Shown one piece after another: positions 35,536 through 44,301 of a stretch of DNA of 64,000 bases (its first letter is position 1; each line of letters begins with the position of its first letter). Origin of the DNA: Duganella dendranthematis (GTDB lineage: Bacteria; Pseudomonadota; Gammaproteobacteria; Burkholderiales; Burkholderiaceae_D); the NCBI RefSeq assembly GCF_012849375.1, contig NZ_CP051684.1, positions 248,001 to 312,000 on the forward strand, written 5' to 3'. A program made the translations under genes and the position numbers. The notes under the pieces are model-generated. The model ran no database searches and had not been told where the DNA came from. It saw only the letters and a program-made list of their open reading frames with translations.

Positions 35536-37020
35536 ATGAAAGTCACCAGGCTCGCTAGTACCCTTGTTTTGATCTGGGCCGCCGCCGGCCATGGCGCGGC
35601 CTCCGCTGCCGCCGCTGCTACTGCTGCTGCGCCGGCCCAGCCCGCCGCCAGGCCGCCCGCCGGCCAACCGCCCCACGCGGCGGCGCCCGCAGCTGCGGTG
35701 GCGCCAGCTGGCACGCCGCCAGCCGCCTCCGCCGCGCCGGGCGCCGACGCCAATGGCGACGCCGCGCCGTTGCCGCCGCCGTCCAGCGCCGCCCAACACC
35801 TGTATGCTTCCGCCAAGAACGACATCCTGCAAGTGCGCTCGCTGCTGAAAAGCGGCCGCACCCAATCCTCGGTCGGCTCCGGCTTTTTGATCGGCACCAG
35901 CAACCTGGTGGTGACCAATTACCACGTGGTATCCCAGTTCGCGCTCGATCCCGACACCTACGTCGGCGAGTGGGTCGACACCAGCGGCCAGCGCGGCAAT
36001 GTGGAACTGCTTGCGGTCGATGTGCTGCACGACCTGGCGGTGCTGCGCGTCAGCCGCAACGGTACCGGCTTCTTCAAGATGCCGCCGCAACTGGCGCGCC
36101 TGACGCAAGGCCAGTATTTGTACTCGATGGGCAATCCGCTCGACCTCGGCTTTGCGATTTCGGAAGGCGCCTACAACGGCGTCATCGCGCGCAGCTTTTA
36201 CGACCAGCTGATGTTCACCGGCCCGATCAACTCCGGCATGAGCGGCGGCCCCAGCGTGACGGCCGACGGTTCGGTGGCCGGCATCAACGTCTCCAAGCGC
36301 CTCGACGGCGAACTGGTCAGCTTCCTGGTGCCGGCCCGCTACGCCCAGGACATCCTCAACAAGGTGGAAACCCAGCAGAAAGCGCCGACCGATTTCACCG
36401 CCGTGGTGGCCGGCCAGCTGCTGGCGCACCAGACCGCGATGGTCAACCAGCTGCTGTCCAGCCCGCTGAGCTTGAAGCCGATGGGGCCGTATCAAGTGCC
36501 GGTGCGCGAATCCGAGCAGATGCGCTGCTGGGGCCGTTCCAACGTCAAGGCCGACAAGCCGTTCACGGTGGACGACGCCAGCTGTGCGATGGAATCGGCG
36601 ATCTTCGTCAGCGGCTCCCTGCAAACCGGCCAGATCGCGATCCGCCACCAGTTCCTGCGCAGCGCCGGGCTCGACAAGCTGCGTTTCGCCCAGCTGGCCA
36701 GCGCCTCGTTCCGCAACGAGCATTTCGGCAGCAACAAGGACTCGCGCCTGACCGGCCCCAACTGCACCGAAGACTTCGTCAAGAACAAGGATCTGCCGCT
36801 GCGCGCCGTGCTGTGCGTGCGCGCCTACCGCAAGTTCGCCGGCCTGTACGACTTCGCCCTGCTGACCGCCAGCACCGACCAGGGCTTGATGAGCCTGCAA
36901 AGCCGGCTGGATGCGCGCGGCGTCTCGTATGAAAACGGCATGCGCCTGTCGCGCGTATTTCTCGATTCGCTGTCGCTCAAGCCTGTCGCCGACGTGGCGA
37001 AGAAAGGCGGCGTCAAATGA
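35536..37020 (+). CDS. Exported trypsin-like serine protease (S1C type) with unknown C-terminal domain
   Basis: The 494-residue protein has a signal peptide (about residues 1-24) and an Ala/Pro-rich linker. A chymotrypsin-fold domain follows with the triad His130 (TNYHVVSQ), Asp166 (HDLAVLR) and Ser236 (GMSGGPS). No PDZ domain follows, unlike DegP. Instead about 220 residues (from about residue 285) with several Cys match nothing I recognise. A likely pairing of Cys residues in MRCWGRS, DASCAME, GPNCTED and VLCVRAY suits the periplasm. The ATG at 35536 has GAAGGAATGC upstream. The stop overlaps the FHA gene by four bases (ATGA). Confidence 0.85.
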   Translation: MKVTRLASTLVLIWAAAGHGAASAAAAATAAAPAQPAARPPAGQPPHAAAPAAAVAPAGTPPAASAAPGADANGDAAPLPPPSSAAQHLYASAKNDILQVRSLLKSGRTQSSVGSGFLIGTSNLVVTNYHVVSQFALDPDTYVGEWVDTSGQRGNVELLAVDVLHDLAVLRVSRNGTGFFKMPPQLARLTQGQYLYSMGNPLDLGFAISEGAYNGVIARSFYDQLMFTGPINSGMSGGPSVTADGSVAGINVSKRLDGELVSFLVPARYAQDILNKVETQQKAPTDFTAVVAGQLLAHQTAMVNQLLSSPLSLKPMGPYQVPVRESEQMRCWGRSNVKADKPFTVDDASCAMESAIFVSGSLQTGQIAIRHQFLRSAGLDKLRFAQLASASFRNEHFGSNKDSRLTGPNCTEDFVKNKDLPLRAVLCVRAYRKFAGLYDFALLTASTDQGLMSLQSRLDARGVSYENGMRLSRVFLDSLSLKPVADVAKKGGVK

Positions 37021-38018
37021 AAGCCCCCTACTTCGTCGAAATCCTGGCCCGCAATGGAGACGTGCTGCACCGGCACAAGGTCGCCGCGCTGCCTATCCGC
37101 ATCGGCCGCGCCTACGACAATGAAATCATCCTGGACGACGCCCACAGCGCCGCCAGCCACGCCATCGTCGAAACCGACCAGCACAACCAGGTGATCTTGC
37201 GCGACCTCGGCAGCAAGAACGGCACCATCCACAAAGGCCGTCGCCAAACCAGCATCACGCTGGACGGCGACACCGTGGTGCGGCTCGGCCACACGCGGCT
37301 GCGGGTGCGGCCGTCGGACTTTCCGGTGGCGGCGGAAATCGCCGATACCACCATGCATAGCTGGGAAGGCGCGACGCCGGCCACCATCGGCCTGGTGCTG
37401 ATCGCCATCTTCAGCTGCCTGGAAACCTGGCTTAGCGACGTCGAACCGTTTGCCCTGATCCGCTACCTGCTGGTGCTGGCCTCCAGCCTGGCCGCCGGTT
37501 TGCTGTGGGCCGGCGTGTGGGCATTGGCCAACCGCCTGTTCGGCACCCATGCACGGCTCGGCCGCCATTTGTTCATCCTCGGCAGCGCGCTGGCGGTGGT
37601 CGGCCTGTGGCGCGGCGGCAGCGCGGTGCTGGCCTATGCCTGGTCGGCCGAATCGCTGACGCGCTACGGCAATCTGGTCACGCTGGCGATTGCCTGCGCG
37701 ATGATTTTCTTCCACCTGATTACCATCAAGCCGCACCACCCGCGCCGCTTCCTGATCGCCACTACGGTGATGCTGTTGGCCTGTTCGGGACTGGTCGTGT
37801 TGAGCAATCTGCAAAGCACCGGCCGCGCTTCCGACGAGCTGTACATGTCGGTGCTGCTGCCGCCGGAAGTGCGCCACAGCGACAACCGCAGCGTCGACCA
37901 GTTCCTGGCCAATGCCGCCAAGTTGCAGGCCGGGGTGGATGCCGCCCGCGCGCATGCAGTCAAGGATGGCGCCGACAACGATGATGGCGATGGCGACGAG
38001 GATAGCGGCGCCGATTGA
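37017..38018 (+). CDS. FHA-domain membrane protein
   Basis: The 333-residue protein has an N-terminal FHA domain (about residues 5-97), which binds phosphothreonine peptides. Gly30-Arg31 (RIGRAYDN), Ser44 and His48 (HSAASH) and Asn68-Gly69 (SKNGT) are the conserved binding residues. Then come four to five membrane helices between about residues 118 and 265, and a C-terminal tail that ends in a highly acidic stretch (DGADNDDGDGDEDSGAD). The FHA domain should face the cytoplasm. It overlaps the protease gene by four bases and the sensor gene by one base, so all three are coupled. No Ser/Thr kinase gene is visible nearby to supply the phosphopeptide. Confidence 0.87.
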   Translation: MKAPYFVEILARNGDVLHRHKVAALPIRIGRAYDNEIILDDAHSAASHAIVETDQHNQVILRDLGSKNGTIHKGRRQTSITLDGDTVVRLGHTRLRVRPSDFPVAAEIADTTMHSWEGATPATIGLVLIAIFSCLETWLSDVEPFALIRYLLVLASSLAAGLLWAGVWALANRLFGTHARLGRHLFILGSALAVVGLWRGGSAVLAYAWSAESLTRYGNLVTLAIACAMIFFHLITIKPHHPRRFLIATTVMLLACSGLVVLSNLQSTGRASDELYMSVLLPPEVRHSDNRSVDQFLANAAKLQAGVDAARAHAVKDGADNDDGDGDEDSGAD

Positions 38019-40972
38019 TGCGAGTTCTGCTGCTTTCCCTGCTGTTGGTACTGGCCATCGCGCGTCCGGCTGCGGCACTCGATGCGCGCATTCCGCTGTC
38101 CGACCTCAACCATGCGGCCTGGACCGACAAGGACGGCGTGCCGCAAAACAGCCAAGGCATGGCGCAGACCCGCGACGGCTGGCTGTGGATTGGCAGCAAG
38201 GACGGGCTATACCGGTTTGACGGCGTACGATTCGAGCGCTATCCGCTGGCCAACAACCAGATCAACTACCTGCGTGCGCTGCCGAATGGGGACCTGCTGC
38301 TGGGTTATTTATTCGACGGCGTCGGCGTGCTCCATGCCAACGGCAAGGTCGAACAGCTGGGCCAGGCCGACTGGCACCAGATTGAATCGCCGCTGGCGAT
38401 GGACATGGACGCCGAGGGCACAATATGGGCCGCCAGTGACAGCGGCCTGCACCGCTACCGCGCGGGACGCTGGCAGACGGTGTCCACCGGCGCGGAGTGG
38501 CACACCGACAACCTCAGCGTGCTGATCGACCAGTACGACCGCGTCTGGGTCGGCAACGGCGAGCATGTGTCGCTGGTGGACCGCGCCGCCGGCCAGCTCA
38601 AGCGCTTGCCGGGCGATGCGCTGCGCGGCTTGCTGACACAATCGCCGGATGGCCAGATCTGGACACTGTCGCCGCAAGGCGCGCAGCCGGTGCCGATGCC
38701 GCCGACCGGCCAGCAGCTGCCGCGCCGGCCCGAATTCAACCAGCAGGAAGCGCGGCTGCGCGGCCAGTTCGACCGCGACGGCAATTTGTGGCTGCTGCAA
38801 TGCCCGATCGGCGTATGCCGCATCAGCCGCGAGCAGATCCAGGCCGGCCAGCCGGTGACGCTGGCCGCCGCCAGGCACGACCAGCTCGACCAGCATTGGC
38901 AGCTCAGTTCGGTGGCGGTCAATGCCATGCTGGAAGACCGCGAAGGGAATGTCTGGGTGTCCACCCATGCCGGCGTCGACCGCTTCCGCATGAACAAGCT
39001 GGTGGCCGCCAACATCCCCAGCCGTTCCGGCGTGTTCAGCATCGCCGCCGATAGCGAGGGCCAGCTGTGGGCTGCCGAATATTCGGACGGCACGCTGTGG
39101 AAAGTGACGCCGGGGCAGCCACCGCAAGCGCAGCCGAGGCGTTATGCGCAGGTGCTGGGCAAGGACCGCGACGGCGCCATGCTGCTGGTCGGCAAGCGCG
39201 AGATCACGCGCGTGCTGCACGGCGCCACCAGCACCATCGCGCTGCCGACGGCGGGCGGCAAGCCGGCCGATCTGACGGTGCTGGGCGTGCTGGACGACGG
39301 CAAGGCGCTGTGGATGATGTCGTTGCAGACCGGCCTGATGGCGCTGGTCGACGGCAAGTGGTTGCCACGCCAGGCCTTCAACCTGCCGCCGCTGATCACC
39401 ATGTCGGCGCCGGGCGACACCGGCCAGTTGTGGCTGAGCCACAGCGACGGCGGCCTGAGCCTGTACGACAACGGCAAGCTGTCCGAATTCGACATCCGCG
39501 TGGTCGGCGCCGAGTCGGGCATTTTCCCGGGCCCGCAACTGGTGGTGGGAGGCGAGCATGGCATCGCCGTGCGGCGCGGCCAGCAGTTCGAGCTGCTGGG
39601 GCCGCCCGACGCGGAAGCGCTGCGCAATGTCACCGGCCTGACGCTGCTGCCCAACGGCGACCGCTGGCTGAACGGCGCCAAGGGACTGGTGCGCATCCGC
39701 CGCGAGGACTGGGACGCCGCGTTGCGCCAGCCCAGGCTGCCGCTGAAGTTTGATCTGATCGACGCGCAGGAAGGCTATCCTGGCCGCGCCGCCTTCGATA
39801 ACCGGCTGAGCACGCTGATCAACATCGACAACCAACGCCTGTGGGCGCGCGCCTCCGGCGGCCTGGTGCGGCTGGACCTGGATCAGGTCCAGACCAATCC
39901 GGTGCGTCCGAATGTCCAGCTGTTGCGGGTGGAAACCCAGAAAGGCGCCTACCCGGCCGATGGCGCGCTGCATCTGCCGCCCGGTTCGTCCAACCTGACC
40001 ATCCATTACACCGCGCCGGGCCTGCGCAAGCCGGAAGGCATGCGCTTCCAGTACCAGCTGGAAGGCGTGGACACGGAATGGGAAGACGCCGGCACGCGCC
40101 GCGCCGCCTATTACACCAACGTCGGCCCGGGCCAATATGCGTTCCGCGTGCGCGCCGTCAACGAGGATGGCGTGGTCAGCGAATCGACCGCCGTGCTGCC
40201 AATCACGATCGCGCCAACCATCGCCCAGACCTGGTGGTTCCGGCTGCTGTGCGCGGCGCTGCTGCTTGGACTGGTCTACGGCCTGCACAAATACCGCCTG
40301 AAGATCGCCACCCGCCGCATTACGCACCAAGTGCAGAACCGCATGCAGGCCGGACTGGCGGAGCGCGAACGTATTGCCCGCACGCTGCACGATACCTTCC
40401 TGCAAAGCGTGCAAGGGCTGGCGTTGCAGATCCACGCGGTGGCGCAAGACTTGCCCGACGGCGGCCCGGCGCGCACCCGCCTGCAAAAAGTGCTGGGCAG
40501 CGCCACCCAGGCGATGGACGAGGGCCGCGCGCAGGTGCAGCAGCTACGCCGGGGCAGCGATCCCGAGCGCAAGCTCCAGCATCTGGGCGAATACCTGACG
40601 GTGCTGCATCCGGCCACCCGCTTTGCGCTGGAGATCGAAGGCCAGCGGCGCGCGTTGAGCGTGATCGTGCAGGAAGAATTAAGCGAGATCGGCCAGGAGG
40701 CGTTGCGCAACGCCTTCCAGCACGCCGAAGCCACACTGGTGACGGCGGAAATCTGCTACGCCAATGATGTGGTGACGCTGCGCATCGTCGACAACGGCAA
40801 GGGCTACGACGAGCAACAGCTGCAAAAAAGCATTCAGCAGGGACACTGGGGCATGCTGGGCATGCGCGAACGCGCGCAAAACCTGGGCGCCAAGCTGATC
40901 GTGGTCAGCAAGCCCGACAAAGGCACCTGGCTGGAGCTGAACGTGCCGGCGGAACTGGCCTACCCGCCCTGA
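38018..40972 (+). CDS. Two-component-propeller sensor histidine kinase (Y_Y_Y, HisKA_3)
   Basis: The 984-residue protein has a signal peptide (about 1-22) and a large periplasmic sensor made of two-component-regulator propeller repeats (for example RDGWLWIGSKDGLYRFDG and REGNVWVSTHAGVDRFR). A Y_Y_Y domain follows (YQLEGVDTEWEDAGTRRAAYYTNV, seen as YQLEGVDTEW plus YTNVGPG). One membrane helix lies at about 738-757. The DHp helix has phospho-accepting His791 (ERIARTLHDTFLQSVQGLAL), and the ATPase domain has IGQEALRNAFQHAEA. No response regulator gene is adjacent; a LuxR-type partner is expected elsewhere. Start and preceding stop overlap by one base (TGATG). Confidence 0.92.
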   Translation: MRVLLLSLLLVLAIARPAAALDARIPLSDLNHAAWTDKDGVPQNSQGMAQTRDGWLWIGSKDGLYRFDGVRFERYPLANNQINYLRALPNGDLLLGYLFDGVGVLHANGKVEQLGQADWHQIESPLAMDMDAEGTIWAASDSGLHRYRAGRWQTVSTGAEWHTDNLSVLIDQYDRVWVGNGEHVSLVDRAAGQLKRLPGDALRGLLTQSPDGQIWTLSPQGAQPVPMPPTGQQLPRRPEFNQQEARLRGQFDRDGNLWLLQCPIGVCRISREQIQAGQPVTLAAARHDQLDQHWQLSSVAVNAMLEDREGNVWVSTHAGVDRFRMNKLVAANIPSRSGVFSIAADSEGQLWAAEYSDGTLWKVTPGQPPQAQPRRYAQVLGKDRDGAMLLVGKREITRVLHGATSTIALPTAGGKPADLTVLGVLDDGKALWMMSLQTGLMALVDGKWLPRQAFNLPPLITMSAPGDTGQLWLSHSDGGLSLYDNGKLSEFDIRVVGAESGIFPGPQLVVGGEHGIAVRRGQQFELLGPPDAEALRNVTGLTLLPNGDRWLNGAKGLVRIRREDWDAALRQPRLPLKFDLIDAQEGYPGRAAFDNRLSTLINIDNQRLWARASGGLVRLDLDQVQTNPVRPNVQLLRVETQKGAYPADGALHLPPGSSNLTIHYTAPGLRKPEGMRFQYQLEGVDTEWEDAGTRRAAYYTNVGPGQYAFRVRAVNEDGVVSESTAVLPITIAPTIAQTWWFRLLCAALLLGLVYGLHKYRLKIATRRITHQVQNRMQAGLAERERIARTLHDTFLQSVQGLALQIHAVAQDLPDGGPARTRLQKVLGSATQAMDEGRAQVQQLRRGSDPERKLQHLGEYLTVLHPATRFALEIEGQRRALSVIVQEELSEIGQEALRNAFQHAEATLVTAEICYANDVVTLRIVDNGKGYDEQQLQKSIQQGHWGMLGMRERAQNLGAKLIVVSKPDKGTWLELNVPAELAYPP

Positions 40973-41041
40973 CTTGGCCAGCGGCCGGCAGGTCAGCAAG
41001 CCAGCGGGTCAGCACGCGAGCACGTGGGAATGTAAGCCGCG

Positions 41042-41641
41042 TCAGGCGCCCGGCCAGCCGCGCAATACCTGATCGACGACTTCCTGCAATTGCTGGCGGG
41101 TGGCCCCGGCGCCGGCCTGCACCGCCATGCCGTTGGACATCGTCATCACATAGCGCGCCATCTGGCTGGCGCAGAAATCTTCCGGCAAATCACCCTCGGC
41201 CTTGGCGCGGTCGAAGCGGTCGCGCAGGCGCGCTTCCGCGGCGGCGCGGCGCTCGATCAGGGAATTGCGGATCGGCAGCGCATCGTCGCTGCACGCCAGC
41301 GCGCCGTTGATGACCAGGCAACCGTGCGGATTCTCCTCCTCGGTCTGGGCATCGGCATTGCCGCGCAGGAAATGCTCGACCACACCGCGCGCGGTTTTCT
41401 CTTCCAGCGCAGCGTTGAACAGCGGATCGTGGGTGGCGCCGTAGCGCTCCAGCGCCAGCTTGAACAGGTTCTCCTTGTTGCCGAACACCGCGTACAGGCT
41501 GGGCCGGTTCATGCCCATGGCTTCCGTCAGCTCGGGCAAGGAACTGCCTTCGTAGCCCTTTTCCCAGAATACTCTCATGGCTTTATCCAGCGCCTGGTCT
41601 GCATCGAAGGTGCGTGGACGGCCGATTTTTCGCTCTTTCAT
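41042..41641 (-). CDS. TetR/AcrR-family repressor
   Basis: This 199-residue regulator has an N-terminal helix-turn-helix (GRPRTFDADQALDKAMRVFW, then SLPELTEAMGMNRPSLYAVFG), with the helix-turn-helix recognition segment SLYAVFGNKENLF. Its C-terminal ligand-binding domain carries two Cys (HGCLVIN and LACSDD) that might sense reactive compounds. It diverges from an MFS exporter gene 89 bases away; a palindrome begins one base upstream of its own start codon. Repression of itself and the exporter is the natural inference. Confidence 0.92.
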   Translation of the reverse strand: MKERKIGRPRTFDADQALDKAMRVFWEKGYEGSSLPELTEAMGMNRPSLYAVFGNKENLFKLALERYGATHDPLFNAALEEKTARGVVEHFLRGNADAQTEEENPHGCLVINGALACSDDALPIRNSLIERRAAAEARLRDRFDRAKAEGDLPEDFCASQMARYVMTMSNGMAVQAGAGATRQQLQEVVDQVLRGWPGA

Positions 41642-41702
41642 ACCGATCGGTTAAATATTTATTGACAAAGTATCTCCTGACGCACATTATGAACCGACCA
41701 GT
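41642..41702 (+). promoter_or_regulatory. MFS promoter flanked by TetR-type operator half-sites
   Basis: TTGACA (41662-41667) and CATTAT (41685-41690), 17 bases apart, form a good sigma-70 promoter for the MFS gene. The perfect palindrome ACCGATCGGT (41642-41651) lies just before the -35, and the related ACCGACCAGT (41693-41702) lies at the expected transcription start. Confidence 0.6.
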
Positions 41703-41730
41703 AAAAAACTCAAGCTTTTTCAGGACGATC

Positions 41731-42960
41731 ATGCAAAATCAAACCAACACCCTGGCCACCGAGGCCGAAACCTCACCGTCGCACCACCACTCGCCGTGGC
41801 CGGCTGTGATATCGATCGCCATCGGCGCCTTCGCGCTGGTGACCACCGAATTCCTGCCGGTCGGCCTGCTGCCGGCGATTGCCGCCGAACTGGGCGTGAC
41901 CGAAGGCGTGGCCGGCATGATGGTCACCGTGCCCGGTTTAGTCGCAGCGCTGGCCGCCATCCTGGTCACGGTCGGCATCGGCAAGACCGACCGTCGCTTC
42001 GTGCTGTGGAGCCTGACCGGCACCATGCTGGTGTCCAACCTGATCGTCGCCCTGTCGCATTCCTTCCCGCTGGTGCTGTTCGGCCGCGCGTTGCTGGGTA
42101 TCGGCGTCGGCGGCTTCTGGGCGTTGGGACCGGCGCTTAGCACGCGGCTGGTGCCGCCCGGCTCCGAGCCGCGCGCGCTGTCGATGATTTTTGCCGGCGT
42201 TTCCATCGGCACCGTGGCCGGTGTGCCGGCCGGTGCGCTGCTGGGCGAATTGTTCGGCTGGCGCATTGCCTTCCATGCCGGTGGCGTGGTCGCGTTGCTG
42301 GTGCTGCTAACGCAAATGCGCCTGCTGCCGTCGCTGCCGGCCAAATCGTCGGTGACCTTCCGCCAGTTGCCGGAAATGCTGCGCGTGCCGAAGGCACGGC
42401 TAGGCATTCTCATCACCATGCTGGTGTTCATCGGCCAGTTTGCCGCCTACACCTACATCACCCCGTTCCTCAGCCAGGTGGCGCATCTGGACGCCCGCAC
42501 CATCAGCATCCTGCTGCTGGTGTACGGCGCGGCCGGCCTGGCAGGTAACGTCATCGGCGGCAAGATCCTGGCGCGCAGCGTGCGTGCCGGCCTGATCACC
42601 ACTGGCGTGGTGATGGGCCTGTCAACCGCGCTGCTGCCGTTGCTGGGCACCGGCCTGATCGGTGCAACATTGCTGGTCATCGTGTGGGGCATTGCGTTCG
42701 GCATGATGCCGATGTCGGTGCAGACCTGGATCTTCCAGGCGGCGCCGCATGCGATGGAAAGCGGCGGCGCGGTATTCGTCACCACCGCGCAGATTGCGCT
42801 GGCCAGCGGTGCGCTGGTTGGTGGCGTGGCGGTCGATCATCTGGGTGTATCGAGCGCCATGGTGGTGGGCGGCGTACTGGCACTGGCCATGGCGGCAGTC
42901 ACCATGCGCTGGGCACAGGACGGCGAACAGCCGGCCACCAAGCTACACGCGGTGCATTAA
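41731..42960 (+). CDS. MFS exporter, DHA1 (YdhP/AraJ-like) family
   Basis: The 409-residue, 12-helix transporter starts near AISIAIGAFALVTTEFLPVGLLP, seen as the family's TTEFLPVGLLPAIAAELGV segment. It has a loop-2/3 motif around KTDRRFVLW and motif C-like AGVPAGALLGELFGWRIAF. I chose the ATG at 41731, preceded by AGGA, rather than the in-frame ATG at 41689, because the latter overlaps the predicted -10. It diverges from a TetR gene and is probably repressed by it, a typical drug or metabolite efflux module. Substrate unknown. It is a paralogue of the exporter at 18809-20011. Confidence 0.92.
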   Translation: MQNQTNTLATEAETSPSHHHSPWPAVISIAIGAFALVTTEFLPVGLLPAIAAELGVTEGVAGMMVTVPGLVAALAAILVTVGIGKTDRRFVLWSLTGTMLVSNLIVALSHSFPLVLFGRALLGIGVGGFWALGPALSTRLVPPGSEPRALSMIFAGVSIGTVAGVPAGALLGELFGWRIAFHAGGVVALLVLLTQMRLLPSLPAKSSVTFRQLPEMLRVPKARLGILITMLVFIGQFAAYTYITPFLSQVAHLDARTISILLLVYGAAGLAGNVIGGKILARSVRAGLITTGVVMGLSTALLPLLGTGLIGATLLVIVWGIAFGMMPMSVQTWIFQAAPHAMESGGAVFVTTAQIALASGALVGGVAVDHLGVSSAMVVGGVLALAMAAVTMRWAQDGEQPATKLHAVH

Positions 42961-42964
42961 AGCG

Positions 42965-43270
42965 TTACAGTCTGACGCGGCGATAAGCGCCGAGGAAGAC
43001 TTCCGCCTCCTGGTCCGACATCACGTTGATGTCGTCGCCATGCCAGACGTACAGGTACTGCGGACCGCCCAGGCGGTCCGTCAGTTTGGCGTCTACCAGG
43101 AAGCTGGTGCCGAGCGGGTAGATGCGGGTGTCGCACATGCGGCGCGAACACTGCACGTTGAGATCCGTCGCATAGGCCTGGCCTGGCATCGGATGGATCT
43201 CCACCTGGCCATTCCACTCCTCCGAATGCACCGCTACCTTGCGGTACGCCGTCATATCCCGCGTCGTCAT
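42965..43270 (-). CDS. Hypothetical protein, 101 residues
   Basis: I do not recognise the family. The protein is soluble, starts MTTRDMTAYRKVAVHSEEW, and contains two cysteines five residues apart (QCSRRMCDTR). The C-terminal half (YLYVWHGDDINVMSDQEAEV) looks like a compact alpha-beta domain. An AGGAGTAGC ribosome site is present in two tandem copies upstream of the ATG. It converges on the MFS gene, its stop lying four bases after that gene's, and it lies 28 bases downstream of the second LysR gene, so it may be cotranscribed with it. Confidence 0.65.
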   Translation of the reverse strand: MTTRDMTAYRKVAVHSEEWNGQVEIHPMPGQAYATDLNVQCSRRMCDTRIYPLGTSFLVDAKLTDRLGGPQYLYVWHGDDINVMSDQEAEVFLGAYRRVRL

Positions 43271-43271
43271 T

Positions 43272-43289
43272 TGCTACTCCTGCTACTCC
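43272..43289 (-). repeat. Tandem duplicate of the Shine-Dalgarno region
   Basis: The nine bases TGCTACTCC occur twice head to tail (43272-43280 and 43281-43289); on the minus strand this makes two AGGAGTAGC... units upstream of the hypothetical gene's start. Confidence 0.6.
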
Positions 43290-43298
43290 TAAAAGCCG

Positions 43299-44204
43299 TC
43301 ATGGTAGCAGAGACTGGACAAAGGCCAGGAAGGCCTGCGTCTTGGCCGGCGGATGCTGGCGCGACGGGTACAGCGCATACAGCGGAAAACGTTCGTCCGG
43401 CCATGCCGTCAACACCGGCGTCAGGGCGCCGGAACGCAGCAGCGGCTGCACCGCCAGATCGATCACCTGCGCCAAGCCATAACCCGACAGCAGCACGCTC
43501 TCCATCGTGCCCGGATCGTTGAGCGTGACCTGGCCGCGTGGATGCACAATGGTCACCTTGCCGCCGCGATGAAACTCCCAGTCGAATGGCCGCCCCGTGA
43601 CCGGGTTGCGGAAGTGGATGCAGACGTGGTCCGGGCTTTCCAGGTCGGACGGCTTCGTCGGCGTGCCGTGCTTGCGCAGATAGGCCGGCGTGGCGACGGT
43701 GAGCACGCGCGTGTCCATCAGCTTGCGGGCGATCAGCGATGAGGTCTGCGGATGACCGAGGCGGACGGCGAGGTCGAAACCATCGCCGACCATATCGCCC
43801 AAGTGATCGCGCACAGTCAGGTCCAGCTCCAGTTCCGGATACTGCTTAACAAAGGCGCCCAGCTTTGGACCCAGCAGCAGGCGCGCAAGCAGCGGATCGA
43901 CATTCACCCGCAGCCGGCCGCGCACCACAACGGCGCCCTCGCCTGCGGACGCCACGGCATCTTCCAACCCCGCCAGCAGTGGATTGATCTGCGCGTAGAA
44001 GCGGCGGCCCTCGTCGGTGAGCGACACCTTGCGCGTGGTGCGGTCGAACAGCCGGATATTGAGCCGGGCCTCCAGCCGGGCGACGGCGCGGCTGACGCCC
44101 GACTGCGACATCGCCAGCGCCTCGCCAGCGCGCACGAAACTGCCGCTGTCCACAATTGCGGCCAGCACGCGCATACCGTTCACGGTTTTTTCGTCGAATG
44201 CCAT
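43299..44204 (-). CDS. LysR-family transcriptional regulator
   Basis: This 301-residue regulator has the N-terminal DNA-binding domain (AAIVDSGSFVRAGEALAMSQS, then GVSRAVARLEARLNIRLFDRT) and an effector domain with LAVRLGHPQTSSLIARKL. It belongs to the CrgA/AaeR-like group. It is transcribed divergently from an NmrA-type oxidoreductase gene with 97 bases between them, and probably controls it. The effector cannot be read from sequence. Confidence 0.92.
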   Translation of the reverse strand: MAFDEKTVNGMRVLAAIVDSGSFVRAGEALAMSQSGVSRAVARLEARLNIRLFDRTTRKVSLTDEGRRFYAQINPLLAGLEDAVASAGEGAVVVRGRLRVNVDPLLARLLLGPKLGAFVKQYPELELDLTVRDHLGDMVGDGFDLAVRLGHPQTSSLIARKLMDTRVLTVATPAYLRKHGTPTKPSDLESPDHVCIHFRNPVTGRPFDWEFHRGGKVTIVHPRGQVTLNDPGTMESVLLSGYGLAQVIDLAVQPLLRSGALTPVLTAWPDERFPLYALYPSRQHPPAKTQAFLAFVQSLLP

Positions 44205-44301
44205 ATATGCCGATTAGTCATCAATGATATGCGTTCCATGCTATCGGAGTATTGGACGTTTTGCAGCAAAATTCTCCCATCAACTTCACAAGGAGAATCA
44301 G

